Below are positions 5,444 to 5,449 of a stretch of 5,449 nucleotides of DNA, one piece after another. The translations under genes were made by a program, and so were the position numbers. The stretch spans positions 1 through 5,449 of the forward strand of contig JAIXRT010000152.1 in assembly GCA_027485075.1 (NCBI GenBank). Direction: 5' to 3'. Under the pieces are notes generated by a model. That model saw nothing but the letters and a program-made list of their open reading frames with translations, made no database searches and was not told where the DNA came from. Numbering within the stretch: position 1 is the first letter of the stretch; each line of letters begins with the position of its first letter. The stretch comes from Cytophagaceae bacterium (GTDB lineage: Bacteria; Bacteroidota; Bacteroidia; Cytophagales; Spirosomataceae).

Positions 5444-5449
5444 TTTATA

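Overview
The window reads as a piece of a Bacteroidota chromosome. The evidence is an LpxC fused to FabZ in one reading frame (a hallmark of that phylum), the gene order HD phosphohydrolase - lpxD - lpxC/fabZ - lpxA, promoter-like TAnnTTTG boxes instead of a clear sigma70 -10 element, start codons without obvious Shine-Dalgarno sequences, and a tRNA with no encoded CCA. I cannot name a genus from the sequence alone.

From 1 to 4274, all on the minus strand, lies an apparent operon for the early steps of lipid A synthesis. Transcription would begin upstream of an HD-domain phosphohydrolase (4274 to 3027). It would then run through lpxD (2990 to 1977) and the bifunctional lpxC/fabZ (1963 to 569) into lpxA (559 to beyond the left edge, so 3'-truncated). 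The gaps are 36, 13 and 9 bases. The three lpx genes cover acylation of UDP-GlcNAc (LpxA), its deacetylation (LpxC) and the second acylation (LpxD). The FabZ part makes the dehydration step of fatty-acid elongation, which competes for the same hydroxyacyl-ACP pool. The catalytic residues are present in every enzyme.

From 4275 to 4473 is a divergent control region and a tRNA with anticodon CAT on the plus strand (4355-4428). It has a promoter-like box, a 9-bp hairpin that covers its 5' end, and a strong intrinsic terminator just after it.

From 4474 to 5449 is an AT-richer accessory patch. It contains a HigB/HigA-like type II toxin-antitoxin pair on the minus strand (toxin first, genes overlapping by 17 bases). 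It also holds three short arrays of a degenerate heptamer, roughly GTCYARN. One array is inverted and lies beside the tRNA terminator, one runs into the 3' end of the antitoxin gene and supplies its stop codon, and one lies beyond the toxin promoter. A GC-rich hairpin (5349-5375) carries a nine-base word that also occurs in the middle array. The main point of interest is this link between the repeats and the toxin-antitoxin cassette. I see no clear evidence for a wholly new multi-gene system.
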